From Phascolomyces articulosus (lineage: Eukaryota; Mucoromycota; Mucoromycetes; Mucorales; Lichtheimiaceae), in contig JAIXMP010000038.1 of the NCBI GenBank assembly GCA_025677815.1, forward strand, positions 124,001-188,000: a stretch of 64,000 nucleotides of DNA, in the 5' to 3' direction. Below are positions 11,871 through 24,468 of this stretch, piece after piece. Numbering within the stretch: the first letter of the stretch is position 1; each line of letters begins with the position of its first letter. A program made the translations under genes and the position numbers. Under the pieces are notes generated by a model. The model made no database searches, was not told where the DNA came from, and saw only the letters and a list, made by a program, of their open reading frames with translations.

Positions 11871-12226
11871 GTAAGTTATATATTAATTTGTATAAAAAAA
11901 ATCCATAATATATGAGTAATATTAGTGATAGTAGTTTTTCTTTCCTTCATTATTTAATAATGATTTGCAAAAGATATTCTGAATGACTATACTAAAGTAA
12001 TATATGTTACTAAATTATTATGAAATATATTGATATGAAGGTTCAGAACTTGTATTTTTTACTGCAAGGTGACGAACTCTAAATAAGGAAACGGTGTTTC
12101 AATCTTCATCAAGTTGGAGTTGACGCGTCCACCTTTTGGTGCCTTTCTATATCGTTTACGCAACTTTTTTTTTTCTTTTCTTAATTACACTCTCTCCAAT
12201 TTTTTTTTTTCTATATTAAATAAAGA
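11871..12226. promoter_or_regulatory. Upstream region of the proteasome alpha-4 gene
   Basis: AT-rich spacer. Immediately upstream of the start codon is a pyrimidine-rich tract (about 12165-12211) typical of 5'UTRs in this window. GGTGACGAACTC at about 12067 and ACGCGTCC at about 12123 are GC-richer patches that could be promoter elements. I cannot confirm a match to the yeast Rpn4 PACE element. Confidence 0.35.
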
Positions 12227-13409
12227 ATGTCTGGATCCTACGATCGTGCATTGACCGTCTTCTCACCTGATGGTCATTTGTTTCAAGTTGAATATGCCTC
12301 AGAAGCTGTGCGAAAGGGAACTTGTGCCGTAAGTTTTTTTATTATTATTATTAGAAAACAAAATTGTCGAAGAAACAAATACGAAAGACGACGATAATAT
12401 AAACGAACGACAAAACGATATTATAAAAGAAAAAAAAAAAAAAAAACCTCGATTTAATTTTAAAAATAAAATTCATTGATTAGGTCGGTGTAAGAGGCAA
12501 AGATGTTGTTGTGCTCGGTGTTGAAAAGAAATCGGTATTGAAATTACAAGACCCAAGAACTGTTCGTAAGATTTGTATGCTCGATGAACATATTGCTTTA
12601 GCATTTGCAGGTAAATAAATAGAAACGGGGAAAAAAAAAGAAGAGTTTGAACATGAATAAAAAAGAATAAGGACAAAAAACTAAATGTTTTCTATATATA
12701 TCTATATAAAATATAGGTTTGACGGCTGATGCACGTGTATTGGTGAATAAAGCAAGAATCGAATGTCAAAGTCATCGTTTGACCGTAGAAGATCCACCAA
12801 GTGTTGAATATATCACTCGTTACATTGCTCAAGTGCAACAGGTAAACAATCTATTTATTCAGTGGATAGAGAGATATAGAAAGGGGAAGAGAAGGGAACC
12901 CCGTTTAAAAGCATGGTTACAAGGAGGATTATAAAAGCATTGCCACCATAAACATATAAATTAATCTTTCCACACTGTCCAATTTCCATATCAATAATTA
13001 GAAATATACCCAAAGTGGTGGTGTACGTCCTTTTGGTATTTCCAACTTAGTTGTTGGTTTTGATCAAAAAGAACCTAAATTGTACATGACCGAACCTTCT
13101 GGTATTTATACAGCATGGAAAGCCAATTCCATTGGACGAAGCTCAAAGACAGTACGTGAATTCTTGGAAAAGAATTACAAGGAAGACATGGATGAAAAGG
13201 AAACCATCAAATTGGCCGTAAAGTCCTTATTGGAAGTGGTTCAAACGGGTGCAAAGAATATTGAAATTTCAGTCATGATGTCAGATAGTACTGTCAAGAG
13301 TTTGGAAACAGAACAAGTGGAAGAAGTAGTTGCTGAAATTGAAAAGGAAAAGGAAGAAGAAGCTGAACGAAAGAAGAAACCTTCTGCTGCTGCCTCTGGA
13401 AGCAGTTAA
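12227..13409 (+). CDS. PRE6: 20S proteasome subunit alpha-4 (PSMA7/Pre6 type)
   Basis: Structural alpha-ring subunit of the 20S proteasome core, acting in cytosol and nucleus. Exons 12227-12328, 12484-12610, 12717-12841 and 13002-13409 give 253 aa, the usual family length. The N-terminus [21 protein letters not shown] is the alpha-subunit signature. [66 protein letters not shown] and [16 protein letters not shown] match the alpha-4/PSMA7 branch closely. The C-terminus is a charged [15 protein letters not shown] tail, as in PSMA7. The catalytic Thr of beta subunits is absent, as expected. All four exons join without altering conserved blocks. Confidence 0.96.
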
Positions 13410-13944
13410 ATAAATTTTTATTCAATCATGATGACTATCTAGTACTCTATTTGTTGTTTCTATTGATCTCTCTCTCCCTCCCCCCAATCACTTTGGTCTT
13501 ATAAAAAAAAGAAACTTTTTTTCTATCAAAGAAAAATACAAACACAAACACGTAACACACATTTGAAATAAAACAAAAAAACAGAAAACAGGATTTTGTA
13601 TGGTAAAAAAACATTTATATTTTACGAATTTTTTTTAAAGAGATGAAAAATGGATGCAATTATTATAAAATGAGATAACAACTAAAAAAAGCCCAAGACG
13701 ACAATATATATATAGAAAAATGGGAATACCCTTATTAAAGAAACAAATAATAAATGAAATAACTAAGCTAAAAGAATCTCTAAAAGAAATCTAAATTATA
13801 CTTTTTTTTTGGTTTGGTGTTATATATAAGAGAAAGAGAGAGTGCGATTGTTATGTTTACATGTGAATTGAGAGAGAGCGTATATATATATATATATGTA
13901 TGAAAAAATAAAAATAAAAAATGATATGAAAAAGATAAAAAAAA
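13410..13944. other. Convergent intergenic region between proteasome alpha-4 and CPSase
   Basis: AT-rich 3' flanks of two convergent genes, with a (TA)n run at about 13882-13898 and a GA-rich run at about 13830-13845. No DHOase- or ATCase-like coding sequence was found on the minus strand here, which bears on the truncated architecture of the neighbouring CPSase. Confidence 0.6.
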
Positions 13945-16900
13945 TTAGTTGAGTTGGAGGAAAGTATCATCTGTTTGGAAATCCAAAGGAGCAATAGCAA
14001 ATTCCTTGTTCATACGAGCAAGACCTTCGACAAACAATTTGGCACACTTGACATTAGTCAACAAGGGGATAGAATAATCAACGGCCATACGACGGGATCG
14101 ATAACCTTGAGAAACAAAAGAAGCAGGACGAGCAAAACGGTTTTGGGAAGGCAAATTGATATACATATCAATCTTGTTATTACTCAAATGTTCATGAAGA
14201 CAAGCTTCAGGTTCCACAGCAGCATCTTGACCATCCAAACCCTTCAATTCAATGACAGGGACACCGTGGGCCTTGACATATTCAGCTGTACCACTGGTAG
14301 CATACAATTGGTAACCCAATTCATGCAACTTTTGCATCGAAGGCAACAATTCTTCCTTTTCCTTTTCAGCACCAATGGAGAACAAAATGTTCTTTTTGGG
14401 CAACTTGAAACCAGTGGCAACCAAACCCTTAATGTAAGCAGAATATTTGTCTTCACCGAAACAGGCAACTTCACCAGTAGAAGCCATTTCAACACCAAGG
14501 ACAGGATCAGCACCAGGAAGACGGCTGAAAGAGAATTGAGGTACCTTGACACCAACATAGTTCTTGTGAGGTAAATTAACCTTGGGATAAGGAGTGACAG
14601 GTAAGCCCAACATGGCATGAGTGGCCATTTCAATCAAGTCAACACCAATGACCTTGGAAACAAATGGATAAGAACGAGCAGCACGGACGTTACATTCAAT
14701 AACCTTAATTTCATTGTTCTTGGCAATAAATTGAATATTGAAAGGACCGGTGATTTCCAAAGCTTCACCAATCTTGGCTGTAGCATTTTCAATCTTCTTG
14801 ACGGTTTCAGGGTCCAAATCTTGAGGAGGTTGTACAAGGGTAGCATCACCTGAATGAACACCAGCATTTTCAACGTGTTCGGAAATCACGTGCATGATCA
14901 ATTTACCGTTCAAAGCAACAGCATCCATTTCAATTTCCTTGGCATCTTCAATGTACTTGGAGATAACAACAGGGTGTTCACGAGAAACAGCGGCAGCTTC
15001 CTTCAAGTAAGAAACCAAGTTGTCACGAGAATAGACAGTGTTCATGGCAGCACCGGAAAGGACATAAGAAGGACGGACCAAGACAGGATAACCGACCTTG
15101 TCACAGAAATCTTCAGCTTCTTCAAAGCTAGTCAATTCACGCCATTGAGGTTGATCAACACCAATACGATCGCACATACTGGAGAACTTGTAACGATCTT
15201 CAGCATTATCAATCTTTTCAGGGGAAGTACCAAGGACCTTGACGTTTTGACGGTACAAAGGCAAAGCAATGTTGTTGGGAGTTTGACCACCCATGGACAT
15301 CAAGACACCAGAAGAAGCTTCAGTTTCATAGATATCCAAAATACGTTCCAAGGTAATGTTTTCAAAGTACAAACGATCGGCTTCATCGTAATCGGTAGAG
15401 ACAGTTTCAGGGTTATAGTTGACCATGACAGTCTTGATACCCTTTTCACGTAAAGTACGAATGGCACGAACAGCACACCAATCGAATTCGACAGAAGAAC
15501 CAATACGGTAAACACCAGAACCAATGACCATGACACCTTGATCTTCAAAGGCAATATCATGTTCAGAAGCATTGTAAGTCATGTACAAGTAGTTGGTGAA
15601 GGCAGGGAATTCAGCGGCCACAGTATCAATTTGCTTGACAAAGGGAGTAATTTGATGACCCTTACGCAAACTACGAACAGTTAATTCTTGACTGTTGATT
15701 TGTTGAGCGATTTGCTTGTCAGAGAAACCAAGTTGCTTAGCAGCACGCAAAGCATTGCCAGTGATGGATTGTTCAGTGAAAGACTTCAAGTTCTTTTCCA
15801 TGTTCATGATACGGTTCAACTTGTTCAAGAACCACTTGTCAATCTTGGTCATTTCCCAGATACGGTCAACAGTATAACCCTTGCTCAAAGCATTGGCAAT
15901 AGCAAAGATACGAAGATCAGAAGGAACCAAAAGTTCTTGATCAATTTGATCATCAGAAACAATATCGTTCTACGAAAAAAAGATAATTCGTTGGTTATTA
16001 ATTATTCCTTATTTACTCCTCCCTCTCCCTTTCCACATTTTGTCTATCACTATGCCACATTGAATACTTACAGTGCTGAAACCAGGGAAACTATAATCAA
16101 TGGATCGAATAGCTTCTTGCATTGTTTCTTCAAAAGTACGACCAATAGCCATGACTTCACCAACAGACTTCATGGCAGAACCAAGAGCAGTGCTAACACG
16201 GTTAAACTTCTTCAAATCCCAACGAGGAATCTTGACAACACAGTAATCGAGAGAAGGTTCGAAGCAAGCACAAGTCTTTTTGGTAACACTGTTCTTGACT
16301 TCATTCAAAGGAATACCCAAACCAAGCTTGGCGGCAACAAAGGCAAGGGGATAACCAGTTGCCTTGGAAGCCAAAGCAGAAGAACGAGACAAACGAGCAT
16401 TGACTTCAATAATACAATATTCCTTGGAGAAGGGGTTCAAAGCATATTGAATATTACATTCACCGACAACACCCAAGTGACGAATGACATTGACAGCGGT
16501 AGTACGTAACATGTTATAATCTTCATCGGACAAAGTTTGAGAAGGAGCCACGACAATAGATTCACCAGTATGAATACCCAAAGGATCAAAGTTTTCCATG
16601 TTACAAACAGTGATACAGTTATCTTGACAATCACGGACCACTTCATATTCAATTTCCTTCCAACCCTTCATGGACTTTTCAATCAAGACTTGAGGAGAAG
16701 TGGCAAAGGCCTTGTTACACAAAGCAATCAATTCTTCATCGTTATCAGCGAAACCGGAACCAAGACCACCCAAAGCATAAGCGGCACGGCAAATAACGGG
16801 GTAACCGATTTCATTGGCAGCAGCCAAAGCTTCTTGATGGTTTTCGGCAGAAGAAGATTGAGCACACTTTTCATTGATTTCATACAAGGCTTGAGCAAAC

Positions 16901-18722
16901 AAATCACGATCTTCAGTAGTAATAATGGTATCAATAGGGGTACCAAGGACCTTGACACCCAAAGCTTCAAATTCATCCTTCAATTGAACACCGACGTTCA
17001 AAGCTGTTTGACCACCAAAAGTCACATAGATACCATCAGGCTTTTCATATTGAATGACCTTGCGAACAAATTCAGGAGTGACAGGCAAGAAATAGACCTT
17101 ATCGGCCAAACCCTTGGAAGTTTGAATGGTAGCAATATTAGGATTGATCAAAATAGTATGAATGCCTTCTTCCTTCAAAGCCTTGATAGCTTGAGAACCA
17201 GAGTAATCAAATTCACCAGCTTGACCAATGGACAAGCCACCAGAACCCAAGACCAAGACCTTGTTAACATGAACACGAGGGTTCTTTTTCAAGTTGTCAG
17301 CAAGAACACCACCGGGCATTTCAACAGGTACCAATTTGTTTTGTTCAACACATTGACGCACAGTATTGATATAAACATCAAACAAGAATTCAGTGTCACG
17401 AGGACCAGCGGTAGATTCAGGATGGAATTGAACGGAGAAGATAGGCAAAGACTTGTGAATGATACCTTCATTGGAACCATCATTGGCATTGATGAATAAT
17501 TCTTGGAAGTTTTCAGGTAAAGAAGAACCATCGACAGCATAACCATGGTTTTGAGAAGTGATATAACAACGACCCGAGATCATGTTGGTACAAGGAATGT
17601 TTTGACCACGATTACCATATTTCATCTTTGTGGTTTTGGCACCAGCAGCCAAAGCCAACAATTGATGACCCAAACAAATACCAAAGATAGGCTTGGTACC
17701 ACGTTCAAGGACTTGACGTAAACGGTTAAAAGTCAATTCAACCATGGTAGGGTCACCAGGACCATTGGAAATGAACAAACCATCATAGGAATCTTCAGGT
17801 TCACTTGCGAAATCATAATCCCAAGGAACAATCTTGAGTTCAACACCACGGAAGACAAAACAACGGATTTGATTAAACTTCATACCGACATCGACGGCCA
17901 TAATACGGAGTGTACGACCTGATGGAGTTTTGATAGCCTTGGCAGGATCGGGTGTATAGATTTTAGGTTCACGAATGGATACTTCAGCCACCAAATTATG
18001 TTGATTAGGATCGACCCAAGCAACATCCTTATAATCACTGATCCAGTCAGCGGTACCAGCATGAGGCAAAGCAGTATCTTGAGCGAACAAAATCTTGGAT
18101 AACAAAACACCTTGATCACGAATCTTTTTGGTCAAACAACGAGAATCAATACCATATAAAGCGGGAACATTATTTTCCTTGAGCCATTCTCCCAAAGAAG
18201 ATTTGGCTAAATAATGGGAATAATCTTCAGTATAACTGCATACGACTAAACCAGCAATATGGACTTGATTGGATTCAAAGTATTTGGGAATATCCTTTAA
18301 CAATTCATCCATCACCGTTCGATCAGGGACACCATAGTTACCAATCAATGGATAGGTTAAAACCAAGATTTGACCACGGTAAGAAGGATCCGTCAATGAT
18401 TCAGGATAACCCACCATACCTTTTTTTTTTTGGTAAAAATCCCAGAAAACATATTTTAGTTACACAAAATTGACAATGTAAAAGAAATTATTGACAACAA
18501 AAAAAAACAACAACAAAAGGAAAAAAAAAAAAAAACAAAAGGAAGTTTACCTGTTTGGAAAACAATTTCACCAGAAATACTTTGACCTTCAGCACCAAAA
18601 GATACACCTTGGAAAGAACTACCATCGTTCAATACCAAAGCGGCTGTGGTTACATTCTTGTAATCCTCAACAGCAGTGACTGGGGCAATAAGATTGTTTG
18701 ATGAAAGAACACTTGGAGACAT
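13945..18722 (-). CDS. Glutamine-dependent carbamoyl-phosphate synthase (GATase-CPSase fusion, Ura2/CAD type) without DHOase/ATCase
   Basis: Makes carbamoyl phosphate from glutamine, bicarbonate and 2 ATP, the first step of pyrimidine (or arginine) synthesis. Exons (minus): 18722-18551, 18419-16072 and 15969-13945; 1514 aa. Order: small-subunit N-domain (about 30-165), class I glutaminase (about 200-390) with Cys in FGICLGHQ and His/Glu in FHPES, then two CPSase ATP-grasp halves ([72 protein letters not shown]), and a C-terminal MGS-like regulatory domain. Block by block it resembles the fungal Ura2/animal CAD N-terminal two-thirds more than the separate arginine-specific Cpa1/Cpa2 pair. Ura2 and CAD continue into DHOase-like and ATCase domains, whereas this ORF stops right after the MGS-like domain (ends TDDTFLQLN). 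The glutaminase Cys is intact, unlike mammalian CPS1. Whether it serves pyrimidine or arginine synthesis is not decided by sequence. Confidence 0.93.
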
Positions 18723-19111
18723 GGTTTTGAAAATATTAAATATGTATAAATGTATATGTACAAATTATAAAATAAAATGCCTTGATTCATTTTATATAGA
18801 TAAAGAAAAAGTTTAGGTTAGTTTTAATGATTTGTTCCTGATTTACTACTTTAACTTTCTCCCCCAAATTTATATAAATATTTACTTTTTTTTGTGCGTG
18901 TGTGCGTAAAAGATGTATAAAAATGAAAAATGAAAAAAATAAAAGATAATGCAAATGTTAAAAAAAAGAGAAAGGATGCTTTTTTTGATTTATTAAATGA
19001 AAATAAGAATGATAAATGTGGAGACGGATAATGTTTATAAAAAAAAGGGTATTCTAGGAACCGTCAGCCGAACAAGCTGAAAAGTTTCATAGTTCCAAAG
19101 AAACTGTCCTT
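18723..19111. promoter_or_regulatory. CPSase upstream region and Gemin7-like 3' flank
   Basis: AT-rich spacer between two genes both on the minus strand, so it holds the CPSase promoter. No specific element recognised; poly-A and poly-T tracts dominate. Confidence 0.4.
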
Positions 19112-19456
19112 TTATATGTCGGATGAAATGGCTTGAAAATTTTTTTCTACTCCGGTGGATCTTGTTCCGATGTGCCAATCAGAATGCGAGATCTCAATTG
19201 TTTTTATATCCACGCCTCGTAGGACCGCCTTTTCATATAAGCCGTTCGTAGGTGTTTTTAAATCTTTTATACACAATCGATTGGTTTGACTATCTAAACT
19301 CAATATCGTGCCTTGCACATGAATATTATCATATAAAGTGATCTTGGTTTCTTGTTCTTGTTTTTTTGTAATTGTTTGCCAAAAGTGAAGATATCTGGAA
19401 TGACATATCTCTTTTAGTTTTTCTTCTTGTTGTTGTTGGTCATTGTTGTTTGACAT
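19112..19456 (-). CDS. GEMIN7: Gemin7-like protein (SMN complex, Sm-like fold)
   Basis: Single-exon 114-aa protein. The core, RYLHFWQTITKKQEQETKITLYDNI, then VQGTILSLDSQTNRLCIKDLKTP, then AVLRGVDIKTIEI, follows the pattern of Gemin7: a helix with RYL, then an Sm-like strand series with T.Y/H...V.G......N.....LQTP and LR..DI. Gemin7 pairs with Gemin6 in the SMN complex, which loads Sm rings on spliceosomal snRNAs in the cytoplasm. The complex is absent from baker's yeast but retained in some early-diverging fungi. The start was chosen at the first Met (19456), followed by an Asn/Gln-rich leader. The assignment rests on a short family; the alternative is another small Sm-like (LSm) protein. Confidence 0.65.
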   Translation of the reverse strand: MSNNNDQQQQEEKLKEICHSRYLHFWQTITKKQEQETKITLYDNIHVQGTILSLDSQTNRLCIKDLKTPTNGLYEKAVLRGVDIKTIEISHSDWHIGTRSTGVEKNFQAISSDI

Positions 19457-22400
19457 TACTATTCACTTTTTTTTTTTTTTTTCAAAAACAAGTGACGGTA
19501 TATTTTTTTTTGGGGCAACGACGCAAAAACACAGTGGGCGGGGGTTTTACTTTTTTAGAGTTGGTATAATAGGTAATCAATGAACCAGTTAGCTGGAAAG
19601 GTACGCTCAGGAAGGTAAATAGATTTATACATACAATGTTTTTTTTTTTAGCTGAGAAATCTTTTTTTTTTCAATGGGCGAATTTTGATTTGTTGATTTT
19701 CAATTGATTTGAAGTTTTAGGCAGAAAAAAAAATAACGGGTTTATAGATAAGATGAACTCTTTTGGTGACGTACACTTTGGGCTGTTTGGGTTGAACTAA
19801 TTATTTTTCAAAAGAAAGTTGTTTGAAGCGGGGAGAGAAAAAAAAAAAAGAAAAAGAAAAGTTCGGTTTTTTTTTTTTGCATTAGTTTTTCTATCATTGG
19901 TTGGTGGCGTTTGAGTTTTATTTATTTTATTGTTTAAAGGACAGTTTAATCAATTTTGATCTTTTTTATGTATATGTGTGTCTCGGGTAAAGGTCCTCCA
20001 AGATTTTCCGTCCTTTTCCTTTTTCCTTTTTCCATCTTTTTTTCATCCCCATAAAATGATAAAGCTTCTATTTAAGCCATATCTTTCTTTATCATTATCA
20101 TCATTATTATTATAGGACAATAAAGAAAAAAAAAAGGTCTTTGTCCAACATGTGTGTCATCGAACAATACTCTATATACTTTGCTGATTTTCAACCAGTA
20201 TAAAATAAAAAGGGTAATACAAAACCATGAATTTTTTTTAGTGTAACAAAAAAAAACTCACTAAACCGCCGACAGAAATGTATACAATCAACATCCATCA
20301 AATAAGCGACACATCATCATCACATCAAACATAAACACTTGTACTTCACGTGAGGTCAACTCATCTTATACTTTACTTTAACTTTTTTACAATCAAGTTA
20401 TTAAATATTAAGATGCTCTCCGCTTCTATTCACTTTTTTTTTTATAATATATTCTACTACTAGATAACCAAGGCAAGGTAAAATACCTTAAATAGAACTT
20501 TTATGACGCTTATTCGACGTCTTTTTTTTTATAATATAATATGAATATATATATACTTTATAATATACTTCATTCATCATAGAGTAACACAATCAACGTA
20601 ATTGCCCTTTTTCTTCGTACTACTAAAAAAACTCAATCCCCCTTTTAAAAATATTATATAACTACTAAAAAGCAATTAAGAAGAAAAAAAACTAAAAGAA
20701 GAGAGAGTCGGTTATTGAAAAAGGGTAGTGTAGGACAACCGATCATTTTTTTTTCTTTCTTTTTCACTTCTCAATGCCGAATAAGGTATATCCGTTTCTA
20801 ATGTCAGTAAAAAAGAAGAGAGAAAGAGGATCATCCATCCATTCATAAATCGTTTTGAACGATTCCCCTTCCTTCAAAATTCTGTTAAAAAAAAGTATTT
20901 ATATAGAAAAATAAATATTTTGAATAAAATGCAAGAACTGAGTTGATGTTTGTTTCAATATCTTTTTTAGATCGAGATATATATATATATATATAAAAGA
21001 GTGGTCCGCTTTCGCATTTTTGTTTTTTTTTTTTGGAGACTTGACTTATTTTAGTAACCCAGAGTTACTATATCAATTTGTTTTTTAAAGAAAGTGATGT
21101 GCATAATAATTCATCATTAGGTGAAATGATGTAGATGTGTCCTAAGCGTCCTCCTCTTCCTTCTCCCTTTCCATTATTATTATATATTTGATTAAATAGA
21201 GAGGGGGGGAAGATAGAACCCTGCATTTAGTTTTATCTTTATTAGTCTAAAATAAAAAGATAATAAAAATCAAAGAAACGGAAAGAGAGAAAAAAAAGAA
21301 CACTAAAATAAAAAGGAGGGGGCGTAAGTTTATTTCGGACAAAGAGTATTAATTAAGATAGTCTGCTTTATTTTGGCATGAATCATGTGTATATACACTC
21401 ACAAATGTTATGTACGTCGTATTGTTATGTTTGCGTGTGTATATAGATATATATTGCTCATCGCATGCAACGCGTGTTATAGCTTTTTTTATTATTATTT
21501 CTTAATGTGCCACACACGCGCATAACAATCTGTTACCATAACAACCTATTTTTCTTCTTTGTTACCATTTTACATAACAACAACAGTATTGGGCGAAATA
21601 AACGTTACGCGTTTTATTCGCATAAATAAAGTTCACCACATGGTTTTTTTAGAAATGAACTATATCTCATTTATAATTCAATCGGCCACGGTCGGATGGT
21701 CCGGAGGGTATTTACGATCATTTGTGAAAGGTGAAAGAGAGAAAGAAAAAGAATAGAATCTTTTTTTTTTTTTTTGAATAAGAGTCAAACATAACCAATG
21801 GAAGAAGTGAAAGAGCGGAGGTTTGTTTTTTTGGTGTACGATGAAACATCATCCTCCAAAATGCTTACTAAAATATCCCCCCCCCTTCTCTCTTTCTCCC
21901 TTTACGTTTACCCTTTTGACAAAAACCCTTTTATTTTTTGTTTTTGCGATGACCGTGCTATATGTTCAAAGTGTTACTTGAAAAAAAAAAGACGATTATT
22001 TCTTTTATTATATATTAATAATAGTTCAAAATATTGAAATAAGAGAGTCATGACAACAACAGAAAACAAAAAATTAAACTCTTCTTTACGTTTAAGCGGG
22101 AAAAGGGCCCTTCTCTTGATTTTCTTTTTTTCAACATAAAAAAAATTTAGGATTCCGTGGGGTCCTTCAAATTATCTTGGTGTTACACTGTGTAACCTTC
22201 AAGTTGGGATTATTTTGGCTGGGATTGACTTGAACAAAATAAAAAAAATCCATCCTTTTTCCATACCCATCCGGCATATTTGATTTTTTTTTTATATAAA
22301 AATCAACTTGATTTTTATTTCCCTTTTTCTTTTTTCTTCTTTAAAATAATCTAAAATACCCTTTTTTTTTCTTTCTTCTTGTTTGTTGCATTCTTCATAT

Positions 22401-22572
22401 TTCATTTTTTCTTTTATATATTCTTCATAATCTTCTTCTTTACCCCTCCTCTTTCTTTATTTTTTTTCTTTTTTTTTTCCTTTTGCATTAAAAAAAAACC
22501 TAACCCCCAATTCTAAAACCAAAAAAAAGTATCCTTTAATCCAAAATTACTATCTATATTATATAAAAAATC
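19457..22572. promoter_or_regulatory. 3.1-kb divergent intergenic region between the Gemin7-like gene and SFP1-like gene
   Basis: Largest promoter-type gap next to a recognised regulator. The Gemin7-side end holds a G/C patch (GTGGGCGGGGG at about 19533). The SFP1-side end (about 22330-22560) is a long pyrimidine-rich tract typical of a leader. Elsewhere it consists of AT-rich runs with (TA)n at about 20980-20995. No coding ORF was supported: 21559-21756 and 21798-22037 look like chance frames. GGTCGGATGGTCCGGAGGG (about 21689-21707) is a GC-richer patch of unknown role. Confidence 0.4.
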
Positions 22573-23998
22573 ATGCCTGTTCCTATCGAATATAATAATT
22601 CTGTTCGTCGTATGAGTACGATTACTGTACCTAACCAAGATATTCATTTTGAGTAAGCAATTGATTTTTTTTTTTGATTTGATTTGATTTGATTTGATGA
22701 CAAAAAAAAAAGAAAGGAAAGCTGACTTTTATTATTATAAAAAAGTACCTACGATTTTCAATTATGTACACCTCAAAAAGATGTCAAGGATGCTTTTGAA
22801 TCGCGTGAATTAGAAGCTCAATATTGTCGTGATTTTTCTTGTTGTGGATTAGTCCTTTCCGATTTACATGATTTATTACAACATTATGAAGAATGTCATG
22901 TTCGTCTTGAAGAAGAAGATGATGATGATGTTGATTTTTGGTCTCCTCCTCCATCCGCTACCTCTTCTGTTCCTAGTTCTCCTTTATTAGATGATGCTTC
23001 TTCTACCACTTCTTCTTCTTCTTCCTATAGTGGTCAACAACAAGAATCCTGTGATGCTTTGAAAAAAAAGGCGGCTGCCTACCTTTCCGATTTGTATAAT
23101 AGTGCTTCTACTACCTTGTCTCCTTTGTCTTTGACTTGTCCTATCAAGGAAGAAGTGGATCCTGTTCAAAATAATATGACGGTATTGGAAGAAACCACCG
23201 AATCCATCTTTAAGAAATCCTCTCTTCATAATAATCATTCGACAACAACAACAACTACACCTTCTTTGATTGGCAAGAAACGATCCTATCAACAATATAA
23301 TAATTTACCAAGTGCTTTGGATTTATTAACACAAAGTGCAGCCAAGAAATTAGCATTGGCGACAGGAGGTGCAAGTGATTTACCTACACCTATTTTAACG
23401 GATGAAGATTTCCTTGCTCAAGCAGGTGCTTTACTTGCTTCTGCTAACAACAGTACGTATCTTATATATTGGGAAGAGAAGAGAGAGGGAATATATATAT
23501 ATGTGTGTGCGTGTATGTGTATGATGGAACAAGAATTTATTTATTAAATGAATGATTTTTTTATTTATATTAGATGCAAACGCCGATAAACCCTATAAAT
23601 GTAATGTTCCAGGTTGTCAAAAAGCATACAAGAATCCCAATGGATTAAAATATCATAATCAACATGGGCATTGTGAATTGGTAACGGATGAAAGTGAAAA
23701 CATTGCTTCCAAACCCTATCAATGTACGATTGGTGACTGCGGTAAACGATATAAAAACTTGAATGGTTTAAAATACCATATTGAGCATTCTCACATGGCT
23801 GCTTTGAATCATACGTTAGCTAGTTTTGGTTCTTCATTATTTTCACCTGCTTTTGCTGCTCAATTTGCTTCTGCTATTTCTTCAGCAGCAGCAGCAGCTT
23901 CATCATCTTCATCTACCTCTACACCTGATGTTTCCCCTCAATCTTCTCCTATTATGTCCTCGGCTACACTTGCCACTTCTAATCATTCTCTTTTCTAA
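22573..23998 (+). CDS. SFP1: Sfp1-like C2H2 zinc-finger transcription regulator
   Basis: Sfp1 proteins couple nutrient and TOR signalling to ribosome-biogenesis and cell-size programmes. Exons 22573-22652, 22746-23452 and 23574-23998 give 403 aa. Residues about 55-75 hold an N-terminal finger (CRDFSCCGLVLSDLHDLLQHYEECH). The C-terminal half has the paired 'split' fingers: YKCNVPGCQKAYKNPNGLKYHNQHGHC and, after a 15-residue spacer, YQCTIGDCGKRYKNLNGLKYHIEHSH. The AYKNxNGLKYH signature is distinctive of Sfp1-type fingers. An acidic patch, Ser/Thr-rich stretches and a terminal Ala/Ser run look disordered. Intron 1 (22653-22745) contains a GATTT pentamer repeat. The name is by finger signature; target genes cannot be inferred. 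Confidence 0.8.
22675..22698. repeat. GATTT pentanucleotide repeat in SFP1 intron 1
   Basis: Four to five tandem GATTT units lie directly after the 5' splice site region of intron 1. Confidence 0.8.
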
Positions 23999-24468
23999 AT
24001 TTGTTCATTCTTATTCATATTTTTTTGTATCTATATTATTCCCTCATCATCCTTCTTCATGCAAATCCTAAACAACAAAAAAAATTAACACCCTATGTCC
24101 TGTTTTTTCTTTATTTTTTTTATATACATAATATTCTCTCTCTCTCTCTCATATATTTATATATAGTCATCATAATTTCATCCATCCTCTTTTTCTTAGT
24201 ACTTCCTTTTTTAAAAAAAAAGTTATTTCTGTTATTTTCTCAAAAAACCCTCCTCATTGTATGTTCATATTTTCTTCCCTTTTCATGATTTATTTTATTA
24301 ATAAAAAGTAGTATATTTTTTTCCCTTAAACTTTAAAAAAACAAAAAAGATTCCGTTTGTTGTTGTTGTTGTTTTTTTGTTATACAAGTGTAACGTTTGA
24401 TCATCTTGTGTTTATTTTATTATTTACAAAAGAGAGAGAGAGAGTTACGTAGGAGGTGGGGGATTTAT
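23999..24468. other. Convergent 3' flanks of SFP1-like and metallothionein genes
   Basis: T-rich DNA with CT runs and a (TTG)n patch at about 24356-24372, plus an AG run at 24431-24444. The overlapping ORFs here (23826-24071, 24001-24288) are low-complexity shadows. Confidence 0.5.

Noticed and set aside
13954..17499. Long plus-strand ORFs (e.g. 14854-15453, 16537-17499) opposite the CPSase
   Set aside because: They are antisense shadows of a strongly codon-biased gene, have no family resemblance, and the minus-strand frame is unambiguous.
21559..22037. Two ORFs (21559-21756, 21798-22037) as small genes
   Set aside because: Composition follows the surrounding T-rich DNA, and there is no domain, signal peptide or splice context.
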